From: Polycladomyces subterraneus
GTDB taxonomy: Bacteria; Bacillota; Bacilli; Thermoactinomycetales; JIR-001
Assembly (NCBI RefSeq): GCF_030433435.1
Contig: NZ_JANRHH010000020.1
Coordinates: forward strand, 23,781 to 87,780
Length of the DNA: 64,000 bases
Direction: 5' to 3'
Of this stretch, positions 63,243 through 64,000 are shown in pieces (position 1 is the stretch's first letter; each line of letters begins with the position of its first letter). A model generated the notes under the pieces. The model did not search any database and was not told the origin of the DNA. It saw nothing but the letters and a program-made list of their open reading frames with translations. The translations under genes and the position numbers were made by a program.

Positions 63243-64000
63243 ATGATTTTTTGTACCATAACGACTTTAAATCGGATCCATATGGCCATGGTGATGGCCA
63301 AATCCGTCAAAGAGCTTCACCCCAATGCAGGCATAGCTGTTTGTGTGGTGGAAGAGAAAATCCCCGAGCAAGCCCGGAATTTCAAATATTTTGATCATAT
63401 CGTACTAGCTAAAAATCTTGGCCATCCCGATTTTTACCGACACATGTTCAAACATAAACTCAACGAGGGTTGTTGGTCCCTCAAACCACGGTTGCTCCTT
63501 TATCTGCTACGTACTTTTCAAGCGGAAGACCGGTTGGTATATCTGGATACCGATACGAAAGTGTTCAGCCCCTTCCATGAGGTCAACCAGGTCCTGGACC
63601 AGAGTCCCATTATATTAACTCCGCATATCACGCACCCTTCGATGCAGGATGAGCTTGAAAAGATGCAGGATGAGCTTGAAATATTGAAGCACGGTCTCTA
63701 CAATTCGGGTTTTATCGCCCTGAAAAGAACCGAGGAATCCTTGCGGTTTCTCAATTGGTGGACCGAGAGACTCAATCGGTTGTGTTATCGCGATCTATCC
63801 CGTGGAATCTATGGAGACCAAAGATGGTTGGACCTTGCTCCCATTTATTTTGATGTCCACATTTTGCAACACCCCGGTTACAACGTGGCGAAGTGGAATT
63901 TGTACCACAGAAAGATCACTCTCACAAACGGTAAATTCCTGGTAAATGACCAACCCCTCCGTTTTTATCATTTTGCTGGATTTTCCCGGATTCGTTATTC
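63243..64000 (+). CDS. GT8-like glycosyltransferase, cut by window end
   Basis: Open from ATG 63243 (AGGAGTGAG 5-13 nt upstream) to the window edge, 252 codons. MIFCTITTLNRIHMAMVMAK, DRLVYLDTDTKVFSPFHEVN (DTD), YNSGFIALKRTEESLRFLNW and GDQRWLDLAPIYF match the preceding gene closely, so it is a tandem duplicate. A 21-bp tandem repeat inside it (63641-63682) adds seven residues (MQDELEK, MQDELEI) not in the paralogue. The 3' end is outside the window. Confidence 0.85.
   Translation, partial: MIFCTITTLNRIHMAMVMAKSVKELHPNAGIAVCVVEEKIPEQARNFKYFDHIVLAKNLGHPDFYRHMFKHKLNEGCWSLKPRLLLYLLRTFQAEDRLVYLDTDTKVFSPFHEVNQVLDQSPIILTPHITHPSMQDELEKMQDELEILKHGLYNSGFIALKRTEESLRFLNWWTERLNRLCYRDLSRGIYGDQRWLDLAPIYFDVHILQHPGYNVAKWNLYHRKITLTNGKFLVNDQPLRFYHFAGFSRIRY
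63641..63682 (+). repeat. 21-bp tandem duplication in coding sequence
   Basis: GATGCAGGATGAGCTTGAAA plus A (63641-63661), repeated with one final-base change at 63662-63682. In frame; lengthens a helix-forming acidic segment by seven residues. Confidence 0.9.

Noticed and set aside
1..64000. CRISPR arrays
   Set aside because: No regularly spaced repeats found by eye; the only repeats are the pairs listed.

Overview
The window looks like chromosomal DNA of a spore-forming Gram-positive bacterium of the Bacillales. A Thermoactinomycetaceae-like host is my inference, not something the sequence proves. The signs are CgeB-like and YheC/YheD-like spore proteins, a YhgE/Pip protein, a DUF896 protein, BlaI/M56 and LysR/MFS pairs, strong AGGAGG-type ribosome sites, and many GTG and TTG starts.

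Layout. 0-3.5 kb: a CgeB-like glycosyltransferase, two gene fragments that meet head to head, and a TetR/metallo-beta-lactamase-fold pair with twin operators. 3.7-11.2 kb: an alpha-glucan-type locus made of a DUF4912 protein, a GH57-GT4 fusion, a sugar nucleotidyltransferase fused to a degenerate phosphohexomutase, and a GH15 enzyme, with a structured RNA or IS-end-like element between the last two. 11.3-19.5 kb: a glyoxalase-like protein, a two-component system whose response regulator is broken, YhgE with a TetR regulator, and an M42 peptidase with small genes. 19.5-25 kb: a second M42 peptidase, mraY with an alpha/beta hydrolase, a divergent MFS/LysR pair, then a decayed DUF4179-type gene (25-26.1 kb).

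26.2-33.2 kb is a complete beta-oxidation operon: TetR regulator, acyl-CoA dehydrogenase, SCP2 protein, acyl-CoA synthetase, SDR dehydrogenase, thiolase and enoyl-CoA hydratase. It has a palindrome on the promoter, another before the dehydrogenase, and an internal FadR-type box. 33.2-45.4 kb is a heavily decayed prophage (recombinase, DnaC, RusA, ArpU twice, terminase small and large subunits, GIY-YIG endonuclease). Inside it are three phased DnaA boxes, an IS1182-family element carrying an acetyltransferase gene, and an apparently intact two-gene cassette of an ATP-grasp protein and a 2-oxoglutarate oxygenase.

45.4-57.7 kb: a DUF4352 protein, a small HTH protein, a DeoR/Gfo-Idh-MocA operon, an alpha/beta hydrolase, a D-threonate-type utilisation operon (DeoR, DUF1537 kinase, PdxA2, MFS), another MFS gene, and a BlaI-M56 pair followed by a histidine-rich lipoprotein with a strong promoter that overlaps an operator-like palindrome. 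57.9-58.5 kb is a decayed second IS1182 copy that lacks the acetyltransferase. 59-64 kb is a surface-glycan cluster: CDP-glucose synthesis and dehydration, a reductase, and two tandem GT8-like transferases, the last cut by the window end.

All functions are assigned by recognising motifs and family patterns in the translated sequence. No database search was run.
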